Shown: positions 10,864 through 22,599, counted from the first letter of the stretch. The stretch: DNA of 64,000 nt from Blasia pusilla (GCA_050084515.1 CM114273.1:13888001-13952000); one strand, 5' to 3'. Program-made: numbers and translations. Notes: generated from the sequence alone by a model not told the origin.

Positions 10864-12070
10864 CTACTTAAGTGGCTGATGATCAATAATGATGGTAAAG
10901 GGATTTCCGAATAGATAACATCTGAAATGTGCGACAGCCCACACGGCAGCCAAGCACTCATCCTCATACGAGCTATACTTTGCCTCTACAGCATTGTTCG
11001 AGCGACTAGCGTAAGCCACCACGAACTCTCTACCATCATCGTCATGTTGGGTAAGTAGAGCTCCAAGCCCCAACATGCTCCAATCGATATGGAATTGGAA
11101 AGGACGGCCCCTGATTGGACTCCTCAATATGGGCACGGACATCAATCTATCCTTGAGCATCATAAATGCTCTCTCCTTCTCATCCCCCCAATGCCACTCT
11201 TGATCCACCTTTGTGAGCAAGGTTAGCGGCTTTGCAATCAAGCTAAAACCCTTGACGTATCGTCGATAGAAGTTTTCCAATCCTATGAATGCACGAACTC
11301 GACTCACATTTGTAGGGCGTGGAATGCGTGAAATAGCCTCTACCTTCGTTTGCTGCAAACCAAGTCCCCTTGGGTATATCGCATGACCCAGGTACTCAAT
11401 CTGGTCGTAGAAAAACTTGCACTTGCCTGGATGTAGCTTCAGCCCATTAATTATAATCGTCAAAACACCTCCTCTAGATGTTGATCATGCTCCTCAATCG
11501 TGGCACTAAAGACTACGATGTCATCAATATAACACCTAGCAAAATCCAGACCTGCCAAGATCCTATCCATGACCCTCTAAAACTCATCCGGGGCGTTCTT
11601 TAACTCGAATGGTAAGAACCGCCATTGGTACAAACAATCCTTCCCGTGAGGATCGATGCCCCAAAATGCAGTCTTCTGCCTATCCTCCAATCAGATAGGC
11701 AGCTGATTGTATTCGGCTCGCAAATCCAATGAACTGAAGACCTTTGCATGCCCAATTGCATCAAAGATCTCCTCAAGGGTGGGCATGGCATACCTATCGG
11801 ACTTTGTCTACCGATTGATAGGTCGATAATCTCCACAGATCCGCCTATCCATCTAGTTGCCATGCACATCCTTCTTGGCGGGCATGATAGTGGCATATGC
11901 ATACTCTCCATGCGACATCTCCACTAGTCGTACTCCAACCAAGTCTTGGCTCCTACTCTGAATCAGAGCCCTCTCCATGTCGCTGTACCTGTAGGGTCAT
12001 CGGAGGATCGGCGTGTCATTCGACAACTCAATGCGGATCCCTGGACCCTTCAGCATACCCAAATCATGCA
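10864..12070 (-). pseudogene. Reverse transcriptase and RNase H, copy 1
   Basis: Reading from 12070 leftward: the RT fingers/palm including the catalytic YIDD at 11520-11531 (intact), then the thumb with KCKFFYDQIEYLGH and RAFIGLENFYRRYVKGFS, then RNase H with IDWSMLGLGALLTQHD, YASRSNN and YSSYEDECLA. These are standard Ty3-type motifs. Breaks include a TAG at 11577-11579, where copy 2 has CAG, and further stops near the N-terminal palm. In RNase H a TDW-type residue has become IDW. Confidence 0.9.
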
Positions 12071-12479
12071 TACTAAATGCAAAACAACTCCTATAACTCC
12101 TAAGGAACTGGTGTGTCTGACACCGCTCTCCTCCTGTCAACTTAGGGCCCATATCTGGCTCCCAAGTCTCCATCGTGACTGTGGTAGGACTCTCTGGCGT
12201 GGATGTTGGTAGTTGCTATGGTGCAACCCCTTCTCGGATAATAGAACTCTCACCTCCACGTGTAGTACCCGGAACCATGCTTGATGTTGTGGCTATCATC
12301 TCCTGGCATACCTGCAAAACATCCCAAGAAGTCCAAGGGTGTCTCTCCCGATCACTTGTGGTGTGTCGATATCCTTGAGTCTCGCCCCTAGCCACTGCCT
12401 CAACCGTCTCGGTAGGCATGGGGCTCACCAACACAACTTTCGTGATCGGTCGCATCCTCAAACGACGTTGCTCAGCTAC

Positions 12480-13622
12480 TCCTAAGCTGAAAATCCATGT
12501 CAAGCAGTTTAGGTCCATTGCCTGACCCAAAAGATGACATCGTGATGCCTCCGATAGTGATGGTACTCCCGTCACTCGTGTGGGGAATCCCATTGCTCCC
12601 TCTCGCTCATCGGCGATGGGCTCCACCAACCTCTATACCTGGTCATCCCAAACCAAGCTAGGTCCAGCCTCCTTGAATACATAGGAAGCAGGAAAACTCA
12701 CCAATGTGGGAAAGGTTGCTCGTGGCATCCCAATCCTATTGACCACAGTCAACGGCGGTTGATCATCGTGCCTCATTGCATGTGATCGACGACACGGATC
12801 CAATATAGAATCCACCAACAAATCGGAGGGACGCTCCACTCTCGCATAAGCCCTCCGCAACACCTCATGTGGTATCAAGTTGGTCCACCAAAGACGCGGG
12901 TGGTGTGCTCTAGAAACTACACTCGCCGCATCTAACAACAGTGTCGGGCCGATCCATGCACGCACTTGATGTGCACTCGTAACCACGCGAGACCTCGAAT
13001 CGCCCAAAATTGGCACATTCTCCAAAATGTATGTTGGAGAACGCGGCTGATGCTCTTGTAAATATCGCAAAATCCGCATCATCTCCCAAAATAACCTCGA
13101 CCGAGTGTCATCTAACCCGCTACCTCGTCCAACACTTGATTGGCCCTGACACGGCCAACCAGCAATGACCAAGTCTATGGTCCCTACCCGCTCCAAGTCA
13201 TGCGCCCCCAACAATGAAATGTCCCTCGGTAGGGAACTTTGGTAACCCTGAATGGCGGACGTAGACAACAAGTTGGAAAAACGGAGACGTAAGTGCGCCA
13301 CATGGTGAAGTGAAGCGCGCCTCGCAACATCATCAATCTCCACATATACGTACTGCTGCACGCACACTCCAGCGTGCAAAAGAGCAGCTAACCCAATATT
13401 GATCCCTCCAAAGAGATCCAACACTTGAATACCCTCCTCTGGGATGCACCACACCATCGGGGTGGTGTCCAAAGGGATCATAGCAACACTGCTGCCTACT
13501 TGGGGTTCCTCTGACCCGCCACACTCTTGTGCAAACGTCTCGCTCCACACGGTCTGCACATGCTCAGTGGCTGAGCGTCGAAGCTCTCTCAGTAGAGCCC
13601 CAAAGTGGCACCTCTCCTCCAC
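12480..13622 (-). pseudogene. C5-cytosine DNA methyltransferase domain inside pol, copy 1
   Basis: Within the 329-codon open frame 12633-13622 the motifs appear in catalytic order: VLDLFGGINIGL (I, residues 68-79, cofactor loop), GWPCQGQS (IV, 155-162, catalytic Cys158 at 13149-13151), YILENVP (VI, 198-204) and HHPRLWWTNL (VIII, 240-249). After an in-frame TAG at 12630-12632 the frame continues with DEREGAMGFPT and SRCHLLGQAMDLNCL (IX-X). A full-length domain is thus present, interrupted by one stop. It lies between protease and RT in the same orientation. The short gap between motifs VIII and IX resembles DNMT3/DRM proteins, while the PCQGQS loop resembles DNMT1/bacterial enzymes, so the subclass is unclear. 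The expected reaction is transfer of methyl from SAM to C5 of cytosine. Confidence 0.92.
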
Positions 13623-13791
13623 GGACTGATGCGGCTACCATGACACTCCTCTCCATAGAAATGTAAGGAACATGAGTATCTTTCGCATGTACATGTCCCT
13701 CAATCATATCACTAGGCCAAGTGATGGCAGAGCTAAATGCTGCTAAGGTCGCCATCTCTCCTGGCCGTCGCTCGATCACTACACTTGTGAA

Positions 13792-14290
13792 TCAAACGGG
13801 TAATAAGCTAAGGCGCCCATCACCTGACTGCCATCCAGGTCTATAGGAAGTTAACTCCTCCCAGTAGTCCAAGGAAAACCCCATGGAGTATAACATTGCT
13901 CCACCAACCAAGAAGTCGTAGGACTCTGCATCAAACACTATCGCCTTGGCTCGCACCACGGACTCATCGTAGGATGTCCCGGGCGAATCCTCACCATGAC
14001 CTCCTGTCAAGTGATATACCGTGTGGTACTCGCTCCACCCAAAGATGCCAATATTCGGAATGGACAACGCTCCACATTGGCTCTTGTCAAGCCCAATCCT
14101 CTGAATGACGCTTTCCCCAACATCAGGGGTTGCGCTCTTGAATCCAACAAGATGCGCTGCGGACTAAAAGCTCTACCTCCAGGATTCACCAACTGGAAGA
14201 CCTCTCCCCGGTTATCCAGCAACACAACACCAGGAGAAGCCATGGTAGGCTCGATCGCGGGTCTAGCGGGCATCTCCGCCATCCTAGCAA
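13792..14290 (-). pseudogene. Retroviral-type aspartic protease, copy 1
   Basis: The segment contains RAFSPQRILLDSRAQPLML, the position of the catalytic D-S/T-G motif, here changed to DSR where copy 2 keeps DSG. Further on is SYDFLVGGAM, which fits the second conserved strand of these proteases. It lies between the Gag zinc knuckles and the methyltransferase. The Gly to Arg change should inactivate it, and the frame shifts between 14007 and 14067. Confidence 0.75.
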
Positions 14291-15059
14291 CCGTAGCCTA
14301 CCATGAATCTGACGTGGACAGCCCGAGCATCCGCTCCAAGGGCAGGTCCATCACCTCCTCTACAATCACCTTTGAACATGATGTAGAATTCCAACTACAC
14401 ATTCACATAGCGTAGCGGCCAGCCAAAGAACCTCGGCAGGTGTACCTCCCAACGTCATAACATCGAAAGCAGAAAATAAATGAGCGCGGTACACAACGGT
14501 GGGCGTCCCCAACAACGTGCTTGACACATGCCCCTCTTGAGCATCGGCAATAGGAGTCGTTGCACTTGCTTCTCCCATCGCCCTCCGTGCTTGCACACCA
14601 ATAACATCACCAACTCTCTAGAAACTCTGATCGGACCCATGGATGGGGTCCTCATCGCCTCGGACAACGTGAAAGATTGAGGAAGCCTAGTATGTTTCCT
14701 AGCTTCCCCTCGATGTGGATCCAACTCTGAGGTTGCTCCACGTGTCACAACTGCGGTAGCCTCCATCTGGGCAACCCCGCACATCCAACTAGGATCCTCC
14801 ATATCTTTGCCTGCTCCATATGATGTCGATGCCACGGATCCGGCATCGGATAAACTCAATGCCATAGCCAAAATCTGCTCGTGTAGCTGAGCAGCCATCC
14901 CAGCTTTACGCTCGGCGTCTCCCTCAACGCGTCTTGGTGGTGGGACTCTACCTCCTCCACGGGCAGCTCCATCACCCTGTTGGGCAACTCCAGCTCCTCG
15001 TCCCCCAACGGGACCACTCGGTGCACGAAATCTAGGCCTACCCTAACCGACTACTCGCT

Positions 15060-16188
15060 CGGGTGCCCTCTCTGGCCCTCGGTCCGGATGTGACTCAAAA
15101 TGTAAACTGAAACACCTGGCGTGTATGACCATACCTCTGACAATAGTCACATTGATAACCTCCTGGTGCAACACCATCTCCTCCTCCATGCTAAGGCACA
15201 CGTCCCTGACCTTGACGAGTGCAATCACGCTGATGATGGGCTCCACTACATGACCAACAAGTAATCGTAGGCGGATATTGTTGAGCCGCATATGAAGGCA
15301 TAGCTCTCTATGGCATGGCCTCTCCGTATCCTCCCTGAGGTCGTGGTGCCATACTCGACCTATCTCGGAGTCCACGTTGTTGCACTAGTGGTGCAGATAA
15401 TCGTGACTGCTCTCGCCCAGAACCCATGATGGCTACGCTCTCCTCCGCCATGTTATGTTCAATGTTCTCAGAGGTCCTATCTCTCAACGAAGGGGAGGTG
15501 TTCATAAGAAACACGCCGTCCATACCCCATGGTAGCTCGCCCTCAACTCAACAATGATCTCAACCACGGGATTGAACCTGGGACGAACCCGACTAGATGG
15601 TGCAAGTGCTCCACTGCGAATGACCTCTCCTAAAACACCACTAGTGGAAGAGGAAGTAGCCTCTCCTTACTCCTTCTCCTTATCTAGGAACGGCTCCGTC
15701 CATGACACATAGTGTGGGTCATAGTAGAGTCACCATGCCTCAATCTCTTGGGCATATCTGTGGGAGAACTCATGGTAATTGTCCATGGGTGCCCCCTCTA
15801 AATGCTGGAATATACCATTCCATGATGTAAACAAGTTGATCTCTCTAGAGTTCCTAGCCCACTGTGAGTCACACCAACTCCTAAACTCCGCAATGAAGTC
15901 GTTTAGCTCTATAGTGCCTACAACACCCAAAAACCTACGCGGTCCTCTACTCCGGTCGTCCATCTCGTACGCCCAACTGATAGGGCTACTCAACGTGTAC
16001 GGTGGATCACTAACACACTCCTCTAAATGCTCCCCCTCGTCTGAAGATGACACAGAAGAAGATTGAGGTGGTCTCTCACGTGGAGATCCTCGAAACCTCG
16101 CACCACTCCGGGTAAACCCTCCGGAGCTACTCTCAGGTCCACTACCTCACCTCTCAAAATCCCGGAAGGACGCCGTGATGGCCCTCAT
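15060..16188 (-). pseudogene. Gag with zinc knuckles, copy 1
   Basis: The frame opens at ATG 16186-16188 (minus). The clearest piece, 15730-16053, includes SWAYEMDD, VVGTIELNDFIAEFRSWCDSQ and HEFSHRYAQEIEAW, matching copy 2. A second part (15308-15523) reads VFLMNTSPSLRDRT. Near 15100-15260 are CWSCSGAHHQRDC and CDYCQRYGH, two zinc-knuckle-like sequences; the second loses its last cysteine to a frameshift. Gag packages the element RNA. Several stops and shifts make it non-functional. The stretch 14455-14898 between Gag and protease is also open but has no recognised motif. Confidence 0.8.
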
Positions 16189-17759
16189 GCCCCTCTCACA
16201 TGATCCCTCTCAATCTTGCAAATAATCCCCCAATCATTAGAACTAAACATGCGGCACTCAATCTACACTCTCTCATTGAGACGTGTGTTGTGCGGCAACA
16301 AGCAGCGTGGTGCGGCAAATCAACTGATTTATCGTCTCATCGCCAAACCATCCTCAACTCTAGACATCCCACACAGGTCTATGTCCCCTAAACCCATACA
16401 TCATCGATGCTCCGAGCATCTGCACGAAACCCAATATCCCAAATAACTTCCCAACACCCGGAAATCCCTCACACGTGCAGGGTAAGAGATCATAATGGGT
16501 AACTTGACAATAATGTCAATGTCGCTGCTCGGCAAGTGCTAATCTCAACCCCAACTCGGTCGTGAAGAAAACTCCTCCAATCGGCAAGTCACACTCCTCA
16601 CGTACCAACGCTTCTTAAACCTCTTCGATGTGCGGTGCACGTCTAGCGGTCCGGTGCTGCACTAGCGGCACGGAACGGCTACAAACGACATTGCACTCGG
16701 GAATGGGGTGCGGCACTTGGCGGCATACCCTCCTCAATCAGCAATTAACACGCTTTTCTCCTTAGTGAAGGAGCGGCTCTGTGATCGAGACGATGCGGTG
16801 CGGCCACGAGCAGCACAGCACGGCAATCGGCGGTGCGTTGCGGCTACGGGCGTCACGGCACGGTACTCGATCGTCGTCAAGCGGCTACCAATCACAACAT
16901 AGCAGCATGAAATGAAAACTCAAACACCATAACCCGAGGTCACCTGCCATCACTAGTTGATGATGAAATTGCGATGATAGTGGCGGCCAAACCAAAATAC
17001 GTGGTGGCGGCGCAAGTCAGAGAATCAACAGTGGTGGTGGAAGACCCTCCACTCCGTAATGGCGGCAATGGCAACCAAGGATGGACAACGGCCAAACATG
17101 GGTCTAAGCAGCGCTAGGCGGCAGCGACGGCTGATGGTGGACCATGGACCGTTGATGGTGGCGGCTGATCGTTGATGGTGACTATGACGGCGACGGCCAC
17201 CGCTCGCGTAGCGGCAGTTTAGGGTTTGAAAATTTTAACCCTCAAAAATCACCTAGCAATGGCAATTTTGCAAGATTAACCATAAATTTTTGCTCGCAAC
17301 AATCAATTGTGCACCGTTTGTTGTACAGCGTCACGATCTATGATGGCATCAAAAAATATTTTGAATCGAACATTTGAGTAAAAGCTGACGGGGACTGTCG
17401 TAAAGCCCAACGTCTCTTTCTCCTTCATAAAATTTGGCAGTGCTTCCGCACTGATTTCTCCCAACGAAAATGTAAAACCTGTGAGAACACAAATCAGCAA
17501 GCTATATGGTGCTCTTGAGAGCATCGACATGGAGCAATGTGCCCCCATACTCAATTCCTATCAAAAATCGGGCAGCGCTTCCACATGCTACTCTTCCACA
17601 CGAAAAATCACCAAAGGAAACATCACAAGTAAGCGGCTCTTGCTCCGGTGAGCACTCTCATGAACCAGTGAATGGGGAATACAATCCCCAACTTGCAAAA
17701 CCAGCGAGTGACCAACGAGCTCCCCCATGAAGCTCTCTCACTCACTCATTCTCTCTTTG
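16189..17759 (-). other. Long untranslated leader of copy 1
   Basis: About 1.57 kb lies between the 5' B block and Gag and is matched almost to the base in length by 36238-37796 of copy 2. It has no sustained open frame. It includes GC-rich stretches and stretches like TTTTTCAGGTTGGGGATG (in copy 2) that resemble splice acceptors. No clear tRNA primer binding site directly follows TTATTTTACA. Confidence 0.6.
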
Positions 17760-18269
17760 TAAAATAAGATCCAATCTCTCTCACAACACCATAGTTCTCA
17801 CATGTGTGCATTCTCACATGTCTCTCTCAATATCAAACCAAACCCACTCTCCTAATGAGAGGCTTGGGTTACACACACAAGGCAAGCAAGACCATAGCTC
17901 CGCCGCCTCATGCCAAGAGGTTCAACAAAGAGAGAATGAGCTCTCAAGCTCTCTCTCCTTGAGGTATACCCCTCCCCTCTCCCAAGCTCTCTCCATGATA
18001 ACCTATGCTCCCGAGTCACCTCCTTGGCTCTTGACCTGATGTAGGAGGTGAAGGGCCACTTAGTAAAAATAGAAAATCGATCATATACTCAAAATGGTAC
18101 TAACCTAAAATAGTAAGTTCCTCAATATGGCTCCAAATGAGCCGAAACGAAGGGGAACCTGCTCTCTCAGGGGCCTCAATAGGTCATCCTCAACCTCCTT
18201 GAGGTTGTCCTCCACTAATCGCAAAGGCGTTGTACTAGATCTCACCGATCTATCCTAAAAGACGTGACT
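17760..18269 (-). repeat. 5' B block of copy 1
   Basis: A 510-bp direct repeat of 7274-7791. On the minus strand it starts (A)GTCACGTCTTTTAGGATAG and ends TTATTTTA followed by CAAAGAGAG. No A block precedes or follows it. Confidence 0.88.
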
Positions 18270-18273
18270 ACTT
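18270..18273. repeat. Right target-site duplication (ACTT) of copy 1
   Basis: Matches 7143-7146. The following AGTTATT continues the interrupted flanking repeat (compare 46272 onward). Confidence 0.65.
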
Positions 18274-20640
18274 AGTTATTCACGACAATTTTATAAGAGG
18301 CTTATTAGTTGGCTTGGATTTCTCTCCTCAATCTTGACCTTCATTGATTGAAAAAATATCTCATAGTTGATGAGAGATAGGAACACTCCAGAAATATAAT
18401 TTTTCCTTATGGAACTTGCCATAACAAGTAATGAGTGGCCATCCCTAGTGAAGATGACTTGTAAGGTAGTGGTTCATTGGATCCACTTCACTTTTGATTT
18501 TCATTCAAGTTAGATAGTGATTCAAATCGGTATGGCTAATGCATTTAATTTAATTTCTTGTGTGGATATACTCAAGAAGTTCCATTCTACATCAGGATAA
18601 CATATGAGTCTCGTACAATTTTCTTCTCCTTCTATGCTTATAATACCCCCTTCATCTATTCTAACCATGTTACTTTCAAAGAATACAATATTCTCCAATC
18701 AACATGTGGCAAACGAGAATGTGATTCAATGGATGGTATATATTTTTTGATTGCCATATTTTTATGCCCTTAAAGTATTAGTCCAAGTATTACCATCTTG
18801 TATATTCTTTTCTATTGTTGGTGATGCCCACATTACATGTCCTTCCTTTGAAGTGATTCCTATTTAGATCCATTTTTTGGAGCAACTTTACATCTTAAAC
18901 CCTTTAATCTAACCTAGTAAACATCATATATGGTCTTCTTCATGCCTTCCTTCAAAAATTATCTCAACTACTCCTAATTTTCAAGTTCTTGGTGTTCCAA
19001 TTGGTTTCATAGACTATGTATCCAAGTTCTTGGATGAGACTCTTTTGAAAGATATAGAATAGCTTCATTTGTTGTCTCATCAAGGGAATCCCCAACTTGC
19101 TTATAGGATTCTCTTCCAATTTTTTCTCCGATGTTCTTCTTACATTCTTTGCACTTATCCTCTCACCTAAGAGTTCTTACATTGCTTGGCCTTTTTTGAC
19201 ACTTCTAACCTCGTAACATTCAATCAATCTTTTATTCTACTACTTTTGATGTAAATATATGATGATATCTGAGCTTTACAACAAGCTATCTTGTGAATTT
19301 CTTCTGGAGTGATGGGCTTTCCTCCATTATCGCATGTGTAGAACCAATGGTCTTGGGAAGTTGGGATTTGGTTGCCCTATTATTACGTCAAGATTTCTCC
19401 AAGAACATACATCAATCTTTATGGATCATGTAGCCCATGTTGAGAAGGGGGACCTACTAGCACATGAATAAGATTTTTCTCAGCTCTTCTTCTACTTGCT
19501 ACATAAGAAATCCTACCCCCTTAAGCTTTCAATCAATTGATTACCAAGGGATTGATCGAATTCAAGAGCTTATCCGTGAGAATTGGCACCAAATCAACTT
19601 TTCAAGCATTCTATCTCAAGAAACCCTTGACACTCATCAAGTTTGTGTGAATTCACATGGCTTATTGCAATTCCTCTTATATTTCCATTTCATCTTTTGC
19701 AAAATATTTTCTCAACAAGTCTACAATTACACCTTGGACTTTCCCGTCCTTCTCTTCTAAATATGCCTAATTGTATATGTGAAGAGCCCATTGACGCAAA
19801 GGGTGTCAATATTCTCCGATGTGTATATGGAAGAGAACGAATAAGAACTTATGATGTAATTTAAGAGGCAATAGCATGAATGGCTCATATTGTATTGTAA
19901 ATTGTTGGCCAATAGCAACTACATATCATACCTTCTACTACACAAGCAACCTTATGTTGACAAGTTGACCCAATTATGTTATGTGATGAATTTTGTCTAT
20001 TGGATGATGTGATGGTTGCGAATTCGACACGTTCTAGCTTGGTGCATCAAGTAGCACGTACTAAAGGTTATGAGACTGATGAATCAACAAGAATTAAGGA
20101 GTTAAATTGTGTAGTGGGACATGAGATGAATAGATCTATTCCTTTAAAAATGGAAGTTTTTGGGCATTTATGTATGTCTTTTCATACTTTCCTAGAAACA
20201 CATGCCCACCATTTCCTTGAGAAAAGTCAATTCGCCCCTTCTTGGCGTCCTCCTCCTTTATTCGCCTTTTCTTTTCAAAAGAGAACAAATTAAGGAGGGT
20301 TATTCGATTTCTCTTGAAAATAACTAGTATAGTGCATGTGTTATATACTGGTGAAAGGACACATCACCTCTTAAGTCGTTTATTAAAAACACCAAAGGAG
20401 ACAAAATTGTATGCGTGTCAACTAAAGAGGAAGGGGTTCTCAAACCCCATCCTTCAAACCAAGTCCTCTTTAAAGTGGATACTTACCCAGTGTAGATTAC
20501 GATCCAACCCACTCCAAAAAATATCGTCCTCGTAATGTTTACAGAATAACTAATCAGAAACATTAAAAGAAGTAGTAAAAAAACCCCTTCTTCAAAAAAG
20601 TCTTTTGCCCTCAAAAGTTTTGCCCCGGGCACGAAGAAAT
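18274..20640. other. AT-rich stretch, no recognised gene
   Basis: Open frames such as 19464-19760 (+) and 19976-20293 (+) are the longest here, at about 100 codons, with no motif I can name. The text looks like decayed repeat sequence. Confidence 0.45.
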
Positions 20641-22080
20641 TTAAATCTGCCGTCCACCTAGCAAATGTGAGATCAGTTAGGGTTAGTTACAACGTGAGAG
20701 AACATACTGCCAGAACAGCCACAGCGATCTCTGGATATGTGAACAGAGCATCAAGTTGGTTGAAAGCAGTGCTATGAATCCCGCGATTGAATGATTTGTT
20801 TGTTTGATTTGAATCGTGTTTCCAAAATCCTCGGCATCGGGTGCGCTAGCTCGTCTGACTCGCCTGACTAGCTAGAAAGTGCCTCAGAGCTGGAGAAGTA
20901 GAGCCGTAGGGCTTAGGCTGAGAAGGTAGAAGGACAGCATGAAGAGAAGGGCACTTTCTTTCTCTCTCTCTCTCTGTGCACTCTGCACTGCAGTGCAATC
21001 AGGAGGTTCGTTCGTCCAGGCGCTGAGGAGCACGGCCATAGCATGTTCTGGATCCATTGATTATTATTACGGCACGAAATGAGAATCGGTAGTACGGCGT
21101 ATCAGAAATCGCAATGTTGACAACCGTTCGAGCTTACTCCTCCGATCCGATCGGAACGTCGGGGCGAGCGAAGCGAAGCACCCCACAATGTGAGGCTGCG
21201 AGGAGACGCCCGAGACTCTCGCTCCGAATCCGAACTAAGTAAGGCGCGCACTTTACTGACAGTTTCCACCCGCAGTCTCTTCAGGTCACGGCTGCGAAAA
21301 ACTACCTCGGCAGAAGGTCAGATCGGATGCCGGAGTGCGTGGTCGTAGGTAGTTCCACGCCGTCATCAGTTCTGCCCAGTAGTCCTGCAGTGCTTCCGCG
21401 CCGCGCGCGGTTCGGAAGGGGAAGTGGCCAGGAGTTCCGAACGAAGAAACCCTAGAGTTCGTCGTGACGCACAAGTACAGTAGGGCTGCACGTACTCCGG
21501 GATTTCAGGACGGGAACTTGACCGAGCGGATCTGACTGGCACGTACGCGCGCAGCCGGGAGAGCGTCTGCAAGGCAGTAACGGCGCAGCGACTAGAGCCC
21601 TCGGATAAGAATGCATGTAGGATGTAGGGCTCTCGTTAGCCCGACGAGGAGTCCGACCAAAATGCCACAAAGATGCTCTGCAGGATACCCGGTCTTTCAG
21701 GTCCGTCTGTCGGTCGCCCTGTCCGTCACGCGGTCAACTGAACGACGATAACCTCAACTCTTCAAAGTTCAAACGCGACGTAGTCTACTCTCCTATCTAC
21801 ATCTAGCTATCGCTGCCGAAGCAAGCAACGCGGGAAGCCAACCTCTCACCCTCTCCACAACTCCCCAGAAAGGCTCTGAATTCCGAGTGCTGCCCGCCTC
21901 GTGAGTCGTAATTTCCGTAACCGATCTAGGACTTCGGACCCTTCTGTCTGTCTCTGGCAACAGAGCTGTTCTCCAAGTTCGCTAGCCATGGCTGCCGCGC
22001 AGGTACACGTGGACGTTCCGCCATCCACATTCAGTAGCTAGCTAGCACGGCGGCGCGCCGCATGGTTACGCCGAAACCTT
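20641..22080. other. GC-rich stretch without a recognised gene
   Basis: Base composition changes sharply from the AT-rich left side to a GC-rich zone with a short TC tract near 20959-20984. Only short frames (under 75 codons) occur on either strand. It may be a promoter-like or decayed genic segment; nothing specific is supported. Confidence 0.4.
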
Positions 22081-22305
22081 TCGTCCGACCTTCCTGACAT
22101 GTATGTGTCTTGTCATGTGGAATCATAAGAAAGTTCGGACAAAGCCCATGCTTTTCTCCTGTCTTCCCCTTTGTAATAGACGGACGGACGGACAACATGA
22201 GTAAAAGAAGACGACTATTCCTTTTGGAATTTAGGGAAATTTGAAGGTCACATCCGATTTTAGAACGAGAGGGAACTTGGATGATTCGAATTCATATGGA
22301 TATAA

Positions 22306-22503
22306 ACGTATATTATTATGGGAGAGAGCGTTGTCTCTATTTGCAAACACTTCTATTTGCAAATATTTTTATGTTTGATATGTGGCAATAAAAAAATGTT
22401 TCTCTTAATACTTGCAACAAGAAAATATTTTTCATATATGAGAAAAAAAGATTGCCAATAAGATTAGTCCTCTCACTCTGGTGCATGGCATATATGTTGT
22501 TAG
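22306..22503 (+). mobile_element. Decayed mini-Helitron
   Basis: TATATTATTATGGGAGAG, then TTTGCAAACACTTC, TTTGATATGTGGCAA and CAACAAGAAAATA follow the same order as in the elements at 32912 and 34556 and the start of the Helitron at 51103. The end GGTGCATGGCATATATGTTGTTAGT is a degenerate form of their 3' ends. About 200 bp, no coding capacity. Confidence 0.5.
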
Positions 22504-22547
22504 TAATATCTATTAGTATGCAACCCTTTAAAAATTAGTGATAAACA

Positions 22548-22589
22548 ATTGTTTCCTTCCATTTGATAGGTTAAATGGAAGGAAACAAT
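22548..22589. repeat. Perfect hairpin, 17-bp arms
   Basis: ATTGTTTCCTTCCATTT (22548-22564) and its exact reverse complement (22573-22589) flank an 8-nt loop. It could be a MITE core or a stem-loop in a transcript. Confidence 0.9.
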
Positions 22590-22599
22590 CAAATGCTTA

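Larger units (their letters stand above)
7147..18269 (-). mobile_element. Ty3-type retroelement copy 1 with C5-methyltransferase and split terminal repeats
   Basis: The element reads from 18269 leftward. It consists of a 5' B block (17760-18269), untranslated leader, Gag, protease, methyltransferase, RT, RNase H, integrase, PHD finger, a polypurine tract, block A (7792-7920), block B (7274-7791) and block A' (7147-7273). It is flanked by a 4-bp repeat ACTT (7143-7146 and 18270-18273; 5 bp if one mismatch is allowed). The outer termini are GCACGACA at the 3' end and a mutated TGTCAC (AGTCAC) at the 5' end. Without the nested solo LTR it is about 10.1 kb. Frameshifts and stops break the polyprotein, so it is not autonomous. 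The domain order protease-RT-RNase H-integrase is the Ty3 (gypsy) order. Confidence 0.88.

Noticed and set aside
7147-18269. Calling the elements ordinary LTR retrotransposons with simple 5' and 3' LTRs
   Set aside because: The A block is absent from the 5' end in both copies but flanks B on both sides at the 3' end, so simple identical LTRs do not fit.
7147-18269. Calling the elements DIRS/PAT type because of the split repeats
   Set aside because: A DDE integrase with an HHCC finger and a retroviral-type protease are encoded and no tyrosine recombinase is seen. The methyltransferase is C5-cytosine type, not the N6-adenine type of DIRS elements.
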